Shown piece by piece: positions 32,652-41,860 of a stretch of 64,000 nt of DNA (the stretch's first letter is position 1; each line of letters starts with the position of its first letter). The DNA lies in contig DERN01000016.1 in assembly GCA_002360925.1 (NCBI GenBank), forward strand, positions 87,982 through 151,981, in the 5' to 3' direction. Origin of the DNA: Flavobacteriaceae bacterium UBA3339. GTDB taxonomy: Bacteria > Bacteroidota > Bacteroidia > Flavobacteriales > Flavobacteriaceae. The notes under the pieces are model-generated. The model searched no databases and was not told the DNA's origin. It saw only the letters and a list, made by a program, of their open reading frames with translations. The position numbers and the translations under genes are program-made.

Positions 32652-33427
32652 TTTTCTAATTCGCTTATATATTTTATATAATTTCTTGCAAACAATAGGT
32701 AAGTAGGATCGACTTTGCCAGCCCCTAAAGCCTTTCCTACAATTATTATTTCTTGTAAATTATTGAGTAAAAGTTGTAGCTTCTCACAATTTATCTTATC
32801 AATGCCCGCACGTAAAATTTGAGTATTTTCATTCAATGATAAATGATATTTCTTTTGTAATTCTTCAACAGTCAAAACAGCACTCTGCTCACTAATAACA
32901 CTACTTATAAAATCAGTTCCTTTATCTAACTGTCCTCTAACTAGATAAATTATGGGCATATAAAAATTAAAATCTTTGTTCAGTAATCTTTCCGTTCTAT
33001 TTTCGATTCCACTAATTATCTTATCAGAAGAATTTAGTCTGTCAAAATAAGGTTGTGCAAAACTCAAAATACAATTTTTTAAATTTTCTAAGACAATATC
33101 ACAATTCGTTTCATCAAAAGACCATTCTATATATTTTTTATCCGACATTAAGGAACTTAAGTTCTGTGACAATGTAAAACTAAAATCTGTTTTATTAACT
33201 TCTAGCAATTGTTTTTTTATAGTTTCTAAATCAATCAAAGATATAAAAACCGTCACATTAAGATTTATTTTTTGTGCCTTATTATCTTGTAAATATGTAA
33301 AGTATAAAACATTTTGAATATTAGGATAGTCTTCTTTTATAAAAAAATTCTTTTTATAGGCGTATCCTAATTCTTTACATAAATCTTTAACCTTATTTTG
33401 AACATCTTTTTTCAATTCTCTTATCAT
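32648..33427 (-). CDS. Candidate immunity protein for the PD-(D/E)XK toxin module
   Basis: A 259-residue cytosolic protein. Its first 65 residues (IRELKKDVQNKVKDLCKELG, then an aromatic/Lys patch and Q-K-I-N-L-N-V-T-V-F-I-S) resemble the DUF4304-type immunity fold, and share this pattern with the fragment at 34176-34403. It starts two bases after the stop of the orphan nuclease toxin, the usual place for a cognate immunity gene. The C-terminal half is helical and unfamiliar. Cognate pairing is inferred from order only. Confidence 0.65.
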   Translation of the reverse strand: MIRELKKDVQNKVKDLCKELGYAYKKNFFIKEDYPNIQNVLYFTYLQDNKAQKINLNVTVFISLIDLETIKKQLLEVNKTDFSFTLSQNLSSLMSDKKYIEWSFDETNCDIVLENLKNCILSFAQPYFDRLNSSDKIISGIENRTERLLNKDFNFYMPIIYLVRGQLDKGTDFISSVISEQSAVLTVEELQKKYHLSLNENTQILRAGIDKINCEKLQLLLNNLQEIIIVGKALGAGKVDPTYLLFARNYIKYISELEN

Positions 33428-33429
33428 TG

Positions 33430-34158
33430 TTATTTGGTTTTTCCATATTGAATAATTCTCAAAATATATTGTGTTGTAGGTTTGCCTATTTGATCACTTC
33501 CCCAAATAGGTAAAGCATTTGCTCCTCTTGGAATTATTGCGGCACCATCTAACATTTCAGGATATACAATTTTCTGATTCGGAGTTAGGCGTGAATAGGG
33601 ACCATTTTTAACTTCCATTAAAATTATTTCTCCATTGAAATCTGCTGCAACATCAACTCTTACTCTTACACCGTTAACCTCTAAAGTAACTTCCCTATTC
33701 AGAACCACACCTCCTTTGTCAATGATCTCCTCCTGAATTGCCCTTTGGATCCCTAATTCTCCTTTTTGATTTGGAGTTAGATAAGCATCGGCTTCTAAAG
33801 CAGTACTAGCGTTTGGCGTTTGAGTTGAAGAATTCACATTAGTACTAAGAGCCAAAGCATTAGGTGCTTTTGGAATAGGATTCCCTGTCCAAAAGCTTTT
33901 TCCGTTAAAAGCAGCTATTCCACCATTTATTGTTCCTCCTAATACTCCTCCGGCTGCAATACTTATAAGATAATCCTTACCGGACATCATAGGGTCTCCA
34001 AAATACAAATTATTACCTAAACTTTGTATTGGTGCTGAGAAAGCAGCTCCTGCCATTCCTCCTATTGCTCCTGCTATAAAGCCACCGCCACCGCAAGCTG
34101 CCCCTCCAGCCAAACCAAATGCTATTCCTCCGGTTGCAGCACCAACTCCACCAGCCAC
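33430..34158 (-). CDS. Orphan RHS toxin tip: Gly/Ala-rich segment plus PD-(D/E)XK-like nuclease domain
   Basis: A displaced C-terminal end of an RHS protein. The first 90 residues are a Gly/Ala-rich hydrophobic segment like the one behind the RHS core in the intact tip at 35247-36785; residues 124-240 form a toxin domain with V-R-V-D-V-A-A-D and E-V-K (D169, E182, K184), the arrangement of PD-(D/E)XK nucleases. The nominal GTG start at 34158 is doubtful: the same frame stays open back to 34200, giving NSFKDGAVAFGIG, as if cut from a longer RHS gene. It has no RHS core of its own, so it is probably silent until recombined onto one. Confidence 0.7.
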   Translation of the reverse strand: MAGGVGAATGGIAFGLAGGAACGGGGFIAGAIGGMAGAAFSAPIQSLGNNLYFGDPMMSGKDYLISIAAGGVLGGTINGGIAAFNGKSFWTGNPIPKAPNALALSTNVNSSTQTPNASTALEADAYLTPNQKGELGIQRAIQEEIIDKGGVVLNREVTLEVNGVRVRVDVAADFNGEIILMEVKNGPYSRLTPNQKIVYPEMLDGAAIIPRGANALPIWGSDQIGKPTTQYILRIIQYGKTK

Positions 34159-34175
34159 AGCACCAATACCGAAAG

Positions 34176-34403
34176 CTACAGCACCATCTTTAAAACTGTT
34201 TTATCAGTTTTTATAAATTTATCGAATAAACCTTTAATAAAGACTCGTATATTTAAGTAATACTTATTGCTAAAATTTGATTTTTGTAAGTTAAGAACCA
34301 TTATAGTTTCTTCACTTTCCTTTACCCAATTGCTATTCACAAGTTTAAAACAGTTACGTTTAGCTACTTCCTCAATGATTTTTTTTAAATCTTTTGATTC
34401 CAT
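34176..34403 (-). CDS. Truncated immunity-like protein fused into the orphan toxin tip
   Basis: A 75-residue product; its first 65 residues follow the DUF4304-like immunity pattern (KDLKKIIEEVAKRNCFKLV, then V-L-N-L-Q-K-S-N-F-S-N-K-Y-Y-L-N-I-R-V-F-I). The last six codons (about 34196 onward) run out of frame into the start of the orphan RHS tip, so the gene was cut by the recombination that brought in that tip. It is probably non-functional. It belongs with the toxin tail remnant just upstream (34425-34529). Confidence 0.55.
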   Translation of the reverse strand: MESKDLKKIIEEVAKRNCFKLVNSNWVKESEETIMVLNLQKSNFSNKYYLNIRVFIKGLFDKFIKTDKTVLKMVL

Positions 34404-34424
34404 ATTTTTAATAAGTTTCTAATG

Positions 34425-34529
34425 TTAATCTCCAATTTGTGCCGCTGACATCCAGTAACGATTTGATATACCTGTAGTCCCTATACCAACTGCTATTTCT
34501 AAACCTATTTCTCCTACTTTAAATGCAAA
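34425..34529 (-). pseudogene. Remnant of an RHS toxin C-terminus (about 34 codons)
   Basis: Between two immunity genes the minus strand is open for 34 codons after a TAG and reads FAFKVGEIGLEIAVGIGTTG followed by ISNRYWMSAAQIGD and a stop. There is no start codon and the length is that of a tail only. The Gly/Ile-rich beginning suits an RHS tip. I read it as the leftover end of a former toxin tip whose immunity gene is the fragment that follows. Confidence 0.45.
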
Positions 34530-34537
34530 CTAAAAAA

Positions 34538-35239
34538 TTATTTATTCCTAAAAATATCATTTAAATCTATTTTAAGAGGTAAATATTTAATTTCTGATCT
34601 TCCTTTCAAAATAAGTATATTATCTTGTATATTAATACTTTTATATATTGTAAGAAAATATTCGTTACCTAGTACTGTTTTATCTATATTAAGCTCATGA
34701 ACGACTACTCCTTCATTTGAAATTGAAAGTTTTGAATAAATTCCGTCTTCTTTAAATGAAAAAACAACTGAGGCCGAGTATATAACTTCATTAAAATTAA
34801 AATAAATTTCAATAACTTTAAAGTCAGTATTTAAATCAATTTTTAAACCTTCAGTATAAGCATATATTACCGCTTGTTTAAGTTCTTCGTTATTTATGAT
34901 TTTTGAACATTCTAGCATTGCTTCATATATTTTATTCCAAACATAGGCTGTCTGCTCTTCGACTGATAAACTTTCCAACTTTGATTTTTCAAATACCCCA
35001 TTATAATTTAAATGACCGTTATAGTAATGAGTATGATTCAATTTTATTACCGTTTTTTCCTCATATAATTGAGATGTACCTAGATTAATATTTATGAATT
35101 TAATTTTTTTTCCTTCGTACTTCTCATTTAGTAATCTTTCAAATAGCAAAGAAATTCCCCAAAAAAAATTATTAAGTTCTTTTATATCACCTTGTTCAGT
35201 TCTGAACCAAACCATAAATCTGTCAATTTTTTTCATCAT
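34538..35239 (-). CDS. Candidate immunity protein for the main RHS toxin tip
   Basis: A 233-residue cytosolic protein without signal peptide or membrane helices; I do not recognise a family. It begins MMKKIDRFMVWFRTEQGDIK and has a beta-rich second half. It starts seven bases after the stop of the RHS tip gene, the position of a cognate immunity gene in polymorphic toxin loci. As the tip looks like a nuclease, a cytosolic inhibitor would make sense. Function is inferred from position. Confidence 0.65.
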   Translation of the reverse strand: MMKKIDRFMVWFRTEQGDIKELNNFFWGISLLFERLLNEKYEGKKIKFININLGTSQLYEEKTVIKLNHTHYYNGHLNYNGVFEKSKLESLSVEEQTAYVWNKIYEAMLECSKIINNEELKQAVIYAYTEGLKIDLNTDFKVIEIYFNFNEVIYSASVVFSFKEDGIYSKLSISNEGVVVHELNIDKTVLGNEYFLTIYKSINIQDNILILKGRSEIKYLPLKIDLNDIFRNK

Positions 35240-35246
35240 ATTAATT

Positions 35247-36785
35247 TTAATTTTTAAAAGTGTTAGGCTTAATAGGTTTTAAAGTATTAAAATCAACCGG
35301 GTATGGTATTTTCATTCCACGCATAAAGTAAGTCCCAGTAGAGTTATAATATAAGCTGCGCATGTACTTTTCTCTTATATGAGCTTGATACTTAGGCATT
35401 TCACCAGAATATTTCCCATATGCTCCAGGACCAGCTTCAAGAAGTGACTGATTATATCTATTTAAAGCTGCGTCAGTAACTCCAAATTTGTAGACCTCTC
35501 CATTTGCCTCATAAACAGCATAAACTCTAGAAGGATTATTTGAAGTTGAACTTGTTGTTAATTTTATAGGTTCTATACTTAACGATTTCTGATAATCACT
35601 TCCAATTTTATCAATCTGTGCGTTTAAACTCTTAACAACTGGTATCATGGCATCATCTACCATAGCACTTCCTGATGGCGGTGTTGTCGATGATCTACCG
35701 TTCCACGGACTAATATTATTTTGTTTTGCTTGACTGTATGCAGATGAAGCACCAGAAATACTACCAGTAACAAATCCCATAGCAAAACCACTACCAAAGC
35801 CGTCTATCGCCTGAGAAAAACTCCCTGTTTGAATACCTATTATTCCAGAATTCATTACACCTCCAGTAAATCCTCCTCCTAATGCTCCACCTAAAGTACC
35901 TTGTAATACAGGACTTGAAATATTAATACCTTGAATAGCAACAGATATTCCAGAACTTATGTAAGAACCAACTGCTCCTCCAACTACCCCCGTTATACCA
36001 CCCATAATTGCCCCTTGAGTTATATTGTCCCCAGAAAGCCAAGCATTTGTTCCCCCAACAAGTGCTCCTCCTGCAGCCCAACCTGCTGGTCCATACAATG
36101 AAAGTGTACCAGCGGCAGCGCCAGACCCAAAAGCAGCAGCACCTTTTCCTATAATATCCCAAAAACTACCGTTAATATTACCTTGATATATATTAACCCC
36201 TAAATTAATTAATCCTCCAATCAAAGCTGCAACGATATCATCAACCACTGCATAGTTTCCACTTGGATCTGTGAATCTTAAGGGATTGTTAAATACATAC
36301 CCATATAAATTGTAATTTTGCGGATTTCCCGGGTCTTGTATAAAATTATCTGGCGCAAGAAAACGGTGTAGTTTTGCATCATACAAACGAGCATTCATAT
36401 TGATTAAACCAACACCTTGTAAATGCTCGTGCCCAGTATATCCTCTTTCTAGAAATGTTAGCTTGCCTAGGTTATTGTTTTGTCCGTCCTGTACGAAAAG
36501 TATATTACCCCAAGCATCGAAATGGCGTTTTTCTACAATATTTCCGACATTATTCGTTATTGCCAAGATACTGCCTAAATAATCACGATGCAAGTAATAT
36601 AATGCGGTAGCGTCGTTTTCTTTACGCTGAAGGATACTTGCCGTATAAGGGTCGCCATCCACATACATATTAACAATATATTTATTGGTAGATTTATCAA
36701 AATCTACTTCTATATCACCAACTGGTGAATAGTATCGTATTTTTGATGATGCGGTAAAATCTACTGCTTCATTACCATAATACAT
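35247..36785 (-). CDS. C-terminal part of the RHS toxin: core end, Gly-rich segment and GIY-YIG-like toxin tip
   Basis: A 512-residue frame that continues the RHS protein of 36844-41856 after an apparent one-base frameshift. It opens in YD-repeat sequence, then the RHS-associated core (HRDYLGSILAITN, Y-T-G-H-E-H, M-N-A-R-L-Y-D-A-K-L-H-R-F-L-A-P-D, N-N-P-L-R-F-T-D-P-S-G-N ending near 175). A Gly/Ala-rich hydrophobic stretch of about 170 residues follows, then a tip with V-Y-A-V-Y-E-A-N-G-E-V-Y-K-F-G-V-T-D, similar to the GIY-YIG (URI) nuclease start, and a conserved-looking Arg. The ATG at 36785 is probably not a real start; in the restored frame coding continues from about 36855. Confidence 0.75.
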   Translation of the reverse strand: MYYGNEAVDFTASSKIRYYSPVGDIEVDFDKSTNKYIVNMYVDGDPYTASILQRKENDATALYYLHRDYLGSILAITNNVGNIVEKRHFDAWGNILFVQDGQNNNLGKLTFLERGYTGHEHLQGVGLINMNARLYDAKLHRFLAPDNFIQDPGNPQNYNLYGYVFNNPLRFTDPSGNYAVVDDIVAALIGGLINLGVNIYQGNINGSFWDIIGKGAAAFGSGAAAGTLSLYGPAGWAAGGALVGGTNAWLSGDNITQGAIMGGITGVVGGAVGSYISSGISVAIQGINISSPVLQGTLGGALGGGFTGGVMNSGIIGIQTGSFSQAIDGFGSGFAMGFVTGSISGASSAYSQAKQNNISPWNGRSSTTPPSGSAMVDDAMIPVVKSLNAQIDKIGSDYQKSLSIEPIKLTTSSTSNNPSRVYAVYEANGEVYKFGVTDAALNRYNQSLLEAGPGAYGKYSGEMPKYQAHIREKYMRSLYYNSTGTYFMRGMKIPYPVDFNTLKPIKPNTFKN

Positions 36786-36843
36786 TGCTGCACGGTTGTT
36801 AAATCCATCGTATTTAAAATAGATGTTTTCTTTACCTTGCTGT

Positions 36844-39800
36844 TTAATAATTAAAGGGGGCTTTATTTACATCGTACGTAACTTGTTGCAATGGGTTGTT
36901 CTGGTAATATGCCAAATCGTTCAGATTTTCTACATTTTGCAGTTGATATGCTTTTGCAGAATCATATTTATAATCTCCCACATTAGATTTTATTATCCTT
37001 CCTTTAGAATCATATTGAATACTCTCCATACCAGGCCCATATGCCTGATTTATAATGCGTGTATTAATATCAGTTAATCTATCATAAGAATCGTATGTAA
37101 AAACTTCAGTAAGCACGCCATAAAAAAGGGTATTAGTGCGAAGTTTTAAATTACCGCGTTGTACATCCCAAGTATTATTTAAGTTAAATAATGCCGCATT
37201 GTTTTTATTAACCGTATTCTGTGTCAGATATCCGTACTGATCGTATGTGCGATTAGTAACCAAACCATTTGCAAGTGTAAAATTAGTAACTTGTCCACGT
37301 TGGTTAAATGAATTGTAAACTTTTAAATCGGTATTAGTTGCAGTATTTTGCAATTTCCATAAATAACCGTTTTTATAGACATTCTTAGTTTTAAATGTAT
37401 CTGTGCCATTTGGACCTGCTACTATTTTTTCCTCAGTAAGCTCACGTCCTAAAGCATCATACGTGTAATTGTAGGTAAATGTAAATCCTTGAGCCGTTTT
37501 ATGCCTTTTTGTTATTATACGTTTATAATTATCATATGTAAAATATTCAACATAAGGACCATCCGCAGAATTAGTTATAATACTTGCTGGTAATTTATCT
37601 GAACCATAATTATATTTAATATTCTTACCAGAATGACCGATGTTAGAAATTTTTCCAGTTGCATCATAATATCTACCAATAATTCCATTTGGAGTTGTTT
37701 CTTTCAGTAAGTCTCCTATACTGTTGTACTCATAGATATAAGTTCCAGCTGAAGGATCGATCATTTTTGTTTTTCTACCCCAGCCGTCGTACTCAAAACT
37801 GATAACCGTTCCGTCATAATTGGTGTTTTTTAGTGTTCCGTTGGCATTATAAATATAATTAATTGTTTCGCCATTGTCTACTACTTTTTTGGTTTGGTTG
37901 TTTGCGTTTTTAGTCTCGATTCTGGTTTTTATGCCATCATTTACAGTAGATGACAATCCGTTGTAACTTGCCGTGATTTCTCTTCCAGTAGGTAAAACCG
38001 TTTTTATAATACGGCCGTATTGGTCGTATTCGAAATTGGTAAATAGGGAAGCTGTCGAAGAATACGGCTCACTTTTTTTTATTAAACGATCTTGCGAATC
38101 ATAATTGTAAGATGTATTAATCCAATTACCCTCTATATCTGTAAATCCTTCTGACGATTTATTTCCCCAAGCATTTGTCGTAGAGCGTTCTTTTCTTCCA
38201 TCAGGATAATATACTTCTTTTCTTACAAAAGATGAGCTACTTAAAACCAATCTACCTCCTGTTTTATAAGCATAATTGATTGTATTTCCGAGATAATCGG
38301 TTTCTGAAATAGTCATTCCTAATGCATTATAACCAAAAGAATTGGTTAATCCGTAAGGATTGGTTTGAGATAACAGCCAGCCATTGTTTTTATTGTAAAC
38401 GTAGGTAGTTTCCAAACCTTCGGTGTCTGTCGCTTTTTCTAAATAACGTCCGGTACTGTCATACACATAATTTGCTACTCTTGGCTGAATGTCACTTGCA
38501 GAAATCGTTTTTTGAATGACATTTCCAAAATTATCATATTGATTCGTCTCTGAAAGTTGAATTGAACCAGCAGCTCCTTCTTTCGTAACATTTGTTAAAA
38601 GATGATTTCCATATGTATAAACCTCTTTAGAGGTTTGTATATTATTCATCTTAATTGTCTTTGATTCCGGTCGACCTACATAATAGTTATCATTTGCCAA
38701 ACTATGGATGTAAGTAAATGCAGAATTTAATGTAGAAGTTTCGCCGCCTCCGGTTACTGTTTCTGTTACTGAAAGCGGATTGGAATAGGCATCGTAGGTA
38801 TTATTTATTGTACGCTGAACACCTGTCAATCCTTCATCTATAACAGATCGGGTATTTTGCGCTTTGAAAACCTTATTTGATAATTGGGTTATATTATAGG
38901 TATTAACTTTTTTAGTTAAGAAATTTACCGGAGCACTAAAGAAGTTTGCCCAATCAGTACTATGTGCAACATACTCTTCTTTAACTAATCCATTGTTATC
39001 TAAATCAAAAACAGTTATATTTTTGACTTGGTCTTGCAATTCATGTACCGTAGGTCCACCTGTATAAATATTGGTTACCATGTGCCCTTTAAAGCCTAAA
39101 AAACCTTTCCCGTTATAGTTTATTGTAGGATCAGCATAGGTAAATAACTGTTTACGTTCTGTTTTTTCACCGATACCAATAAACCCTTTTTTGGTATCGT
39201 AAGTAACTTTGGTTACAAGATACATACCAGGTATAATATCTATATCTGCTTTAGGGTAAACAGACATTGGTTGACTAAATGAAGTAAAAGGTACCACTGC
39301 ATCCTCTAACTTATCATAAACGCCTTGTCTTGTATTTTTTCCTTCATCATAGACGTTATAAGTGATGTTTGTTGTTATATCAAACTCACTGATAGTACTT
39401 AAAGTTTGTGTTTTAACATTGTCCTTGTTGGATTTTAAGACTTTTAATTTATCATCGGTTAAAAAAGCTAATTCCGTTTTATAGTTTTTCTGATTAAAAT
39501 TAGAATTGACAACGATAGGAAAACGATTCGTATGCGATATTAATTGATAAGCCCCATTTGGCATTTGAAATGAAATTTCCTCTGATTCTGAATCGAACTT
39601 CAAATTTTCAAAAGTATAAACGGCAGTCATATAACTCGACCGCTCATTTCCATAATAATCTACTAAAGACTTGTCTAAAGTTTTAATAATATCAGTCTTA
39701 CCATCGTTATTGATATCTGAAAAAATATAATTGTATGAAGTATGGGATTCCTCCTGTGTACTATAATATTTCTTTTCATCCATATTATAAGGCATACCTA

Positions 39801-41856
39801 TATTTTTTGCAAAATGCTTAAAGTCTCCGTTATCTTTATTAATGTAAAATATCCACTCATTAGATGAGGTCTCTTTTTTTCCTGGAGATCTCGGAGTTAT
39901 AAAGTCTAATTTTCCATCTCCATTAAAATCTCCGAGATATACCGCTTTACCATATTTAACATCAGGCATTCCTTGATCACTATACAAATCTAATTTTTTA
40001 GTGATTAAATTAAACTTATAAATTCTGATATTTTGATGCCTGATTACAATAAATTCATCATAACCATCCCCATCAATATCTACTACCTGATAATTAAATC
40101 CTATAGGAATATTTGGCGTTGCATATACCACACCTGTGGTAGTATCAAGAATTTCGACCCCTGTACTATACTGATTATATCCATCATCATCGAAATTACG
40201 ACCATGTTCCATCCTTACAATTTCCGTAATCCCGTCTCCATTAAAATCTCCACTTAAAAATTGTCTTCTTACATTGGGTTTTCCGTACATTGTTACGGTA
40301 ATAGGATCCCCTTGTTGATAGACAGTCAAAGCAGTACCGGGAACATATACGTAACTATTAAAAGTATAATTAACCCCATCTCCGTTAACGCTGTTTTGAG
40401 TTACAGTAGTCCATCCAAGATTTGGAAGCAAAACATTGCTATGGTTTAATCTTTTTGAAGTGACAACATCCAGAAATGGTTTTGAAGTGAAGCTTTGTCT
40501 AAAAATTAAAGGTTTATTCTGATCAAAAGGATCTGTAGGATCCGAGGGATTATAAACATATAGTTTGCTTCCATCAATATACTGCATGTAGTTATCATTC
40601 ACTGAAGTCCCCATCATCAGAAAACCAATATGACCACTTCCACTAAAATCTCCTGTTAATACTTTAGAGTTATGTGAAGACAGTTTACTAAACCCTACTC
40701 CGAAATTATCTTTTATTACAAATGCTTCTTCACTAAGTACGTTCTCAGATGTTAGATCCGAACCATAAGAAAAACTTACGGGGTTTTTAGACATTGTACC
40801 ATCACCAGAAGTTTCCGTAATTTTTTGTAGTCTTTCATATCCCAACGAAGTTATTGTGTAAGTTAATTGATAAGTTACGTAAGGAGCTGTAAAACCATGA
40901 ACCGTAATTTTATCTAAAATTTTCGTTATTTTCGAATATTCACTAAAAACATATCCATTTTCAGTTCTATTCCTATTTTTATAACTAAAACTTATACTGT
41001 TTTCGCTATTAAAAGTGAATCTATTATCTAATGGATTTGTACTTCTATATCCATAAGAAATACTAGAAATTAGTAAATTTCCATTATCATTAATATAATT
41101 ATACTTTATCACGACATTTTGTTGATTCGTGATATAAGTAAGTGCATAAACAGTATTAGTTCTTGTTTTAGCTCCAGGACGCCCAGTAATTAAACCATTA
41201 TATGTTCTTCCATAATAGGCAATACTCCCATCGGGATATTGTACCTTAAAATACTCAGGCCCATAATTAGACTGAAGTACTCCATGCGAAGTTATCTTAA
41301 TATTACTGTAAGTTTCTGTTTGATATTCTGCTCCATCCATTCCATAATTTCCTGATTTTAAAAGTAGGCGTTGACCATCTAATACAAAACGATCGTCTGC
41401 CGAATAATTAATAATACTATTCTTACCATCAAAAAACTTGTTAGATCCAGATTTGTTAATAGAACTTAATCCAGATATATTCCAACCGTACCCCGCAATT
41501 CCATTACTAGACTGACTACTATAAGTCAACCCTATTTTTGGGAAAACTCCGTTAATTCCTGGTGGGACCTCAATTGGAAAATTATACGTTGCGCCTCCCG
41601 TTAATGAAACTGAAAATTGACCTTTGGAAGCTCCTGTAAAATCTACATCCTCAATTACAATTGGATCAAAAAGAGGTTCAATTTCCATCGCTTCCGATTC
41701 AATATTTTCCGGTAAAACTTGCGGTTCCGTTGACGTATCTTTCTTTACTTCAATTTTTTCGACCCCTTCTACCGGAATACCATATTCGTTATTATTTTGT
41801 TGGGCAAGAATTGTCTGTGATCCCAACAACATTAATAAAAAGTAGAAATGTTTCAT
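36844..41856 (-). CDS. SpvB/FG-GAP/YD-repeat (TcB-TcC-like) RHS toxin shell, N-terminal part
   Basis: A 1670-residue exported protein: signal peptide 1-18 (MKHFYFLLMLLGSQTILAQ), SpvB-type domain from about residue 79 (FSVSLTGGATYNFPIEV, IGLTYSSQSSNGIAGYGWN), FG-GAP/VCBS-like calcium loops (GDFNGDGITEIV, DIDGDGYDEFIV, GDFNGDGKLDFI, DINNDGKTDII) and many YD repeats (about 1150-1650). This is the cocoon that encloses a toxin tip in Tc BC subunits. The frame ends early at 36844 by a shift at a G5 tract (36856-36860); removing one base gives a 2202-residue protein through 35247. No T9SS sorting domain is present in it. Confidence 0.88.
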   Translation of the reverse strand: MKHFYFLLMLLGSQTILAQQNNNEYGIPVEGVEKIEVKKDTSTEPQVLPENIESEAMEIEPLFDPIVIEDVDFTGASKGQFSVSLTGGATYNFPIEVPPGINGVFPKIGLTYSSQSSNGIAGYGWNISGLSSINKSGSNKFFDGKNSIINYSADDRFVLDGQRLLLKSGNYGMDGAEYQTETYSNIKITSHGVLQSNYGPEYFKVQYPDGSIAYYGRTYNGLITGRPGAKTRTNTVYALTYITNQQNVVIKYNYINDNGNLLISSISYGYRSTNPLDNRFTFNSENSISFSYKNRNRTENGYVFSEYSKITKILDKITVHGFTAPYVTYQLTYTITSLGYERLQKITETSGDGTMSKNPVSFSYGSDLTSENVLSEEAFVIKDNFGVGFSKLSSHNSKVLTGDFSGSGHIGFLMMGTSVNDNYMQYIDGSKLYVYNPSDPTDPFDQNKPLIFRQSFTSKPFLDVVTSKRLNHSNVLLPNLGWTTVTQNSVNGDGVNYTFNSYVYVPGTALTVYQQGDPITVTMYGKPNVRRQFLSGDFNGDGITEIVRMEHGRNFDDDGYNQYSTGVEILDTTTGVVYATPNIPIGFNYQVVDIDGDGYDEFIVIRHQNIRIYKFNLITKKLDLYSDQGMPDVKYGKAVYLGDFNGDGKLDFITPRSPGKKETSSNEWIFYINKDNGDFKHFAKNIGMPYNMDEKKYYSTQEESHTSYNYIFSDINNDGKTDIIKTLDKSLVDYYGNERSSYMTAVYTFENLKFDSESEEISFQMPNGAYQLISHTNRFPIVVNSNFNQKNYKTELAFLTDDKLKVLKSNKDNVKTQTLSTISEFDITTNITYNVYDEGKNTRQGVYDKLEDAVVPFTSFSQPMSVYPKADIDIIPGMYLVTKVTYDTKKGFIGIGEKTERKQLFTYADPTINYNGKGFLGFKGHMVTNIYTGGPTVHELQDQVKNITVFDLDNNGLVKEEYVAHSTDWANFFSAPVNFLTKKVNTYNITQLSNKVFKAQNTRSVIDEGLTGVQRTINNTYDAYSNPLSVTETVTGGGETSTLNSAFTYIHSLANDNYYVGRPESKTIKMNNIQTSKEVYTYGNHLLTNVTKEGAAGSIQLSETNQYDNFGNVIQKTISASDIQPRVANYVYDSTGRYLEKATDTEGLETTYVYNKNNGWLLSQTNPYGLTNSFGYNALGMTISETDYLGNTINYAYKTGGRLVLSSSSFVRKEVYYPDGRKERSTTNAWGNKSSEGFTDIEGNWINTSYNYDSQDRLIKKSEPYSSTASLFTNFEYDQYGRIIKTVLPTGREITASYNGLSSTVNDGIKTRIETKNANNQTKKVVDNGETINYIYNANGTLKNTNYDGTVISFEYDGWGRKTKMIDPSAGTYIYEYNSIGDLLKETTPNGIIGRYYDATGKISNIGHSGKNIKYNYGSDKLPASIITNSADGPYVEYFTYDNYKRIITKRHKTAQGFTFTYNYTYDALGRELTEEKIVAGPNGTDTFKTKNVYKNGYLWKLQNTATNTDLKVYNSFNQRGQVTNFTLANGLVTNRTYDQYGYLTQNTVNKNNAALFNLNNTWDVQRGNLKLRTNTLFYGVLTEVFTYDSYDRLTDINTRIINQAYGPGMESIQYDSKGRIIKSNVGDYKYDSAKAYQLQNVENLNDLAYYQNNPLQQVTYDVNKAPFNY

Positions 41857-41860
41857 AGTG

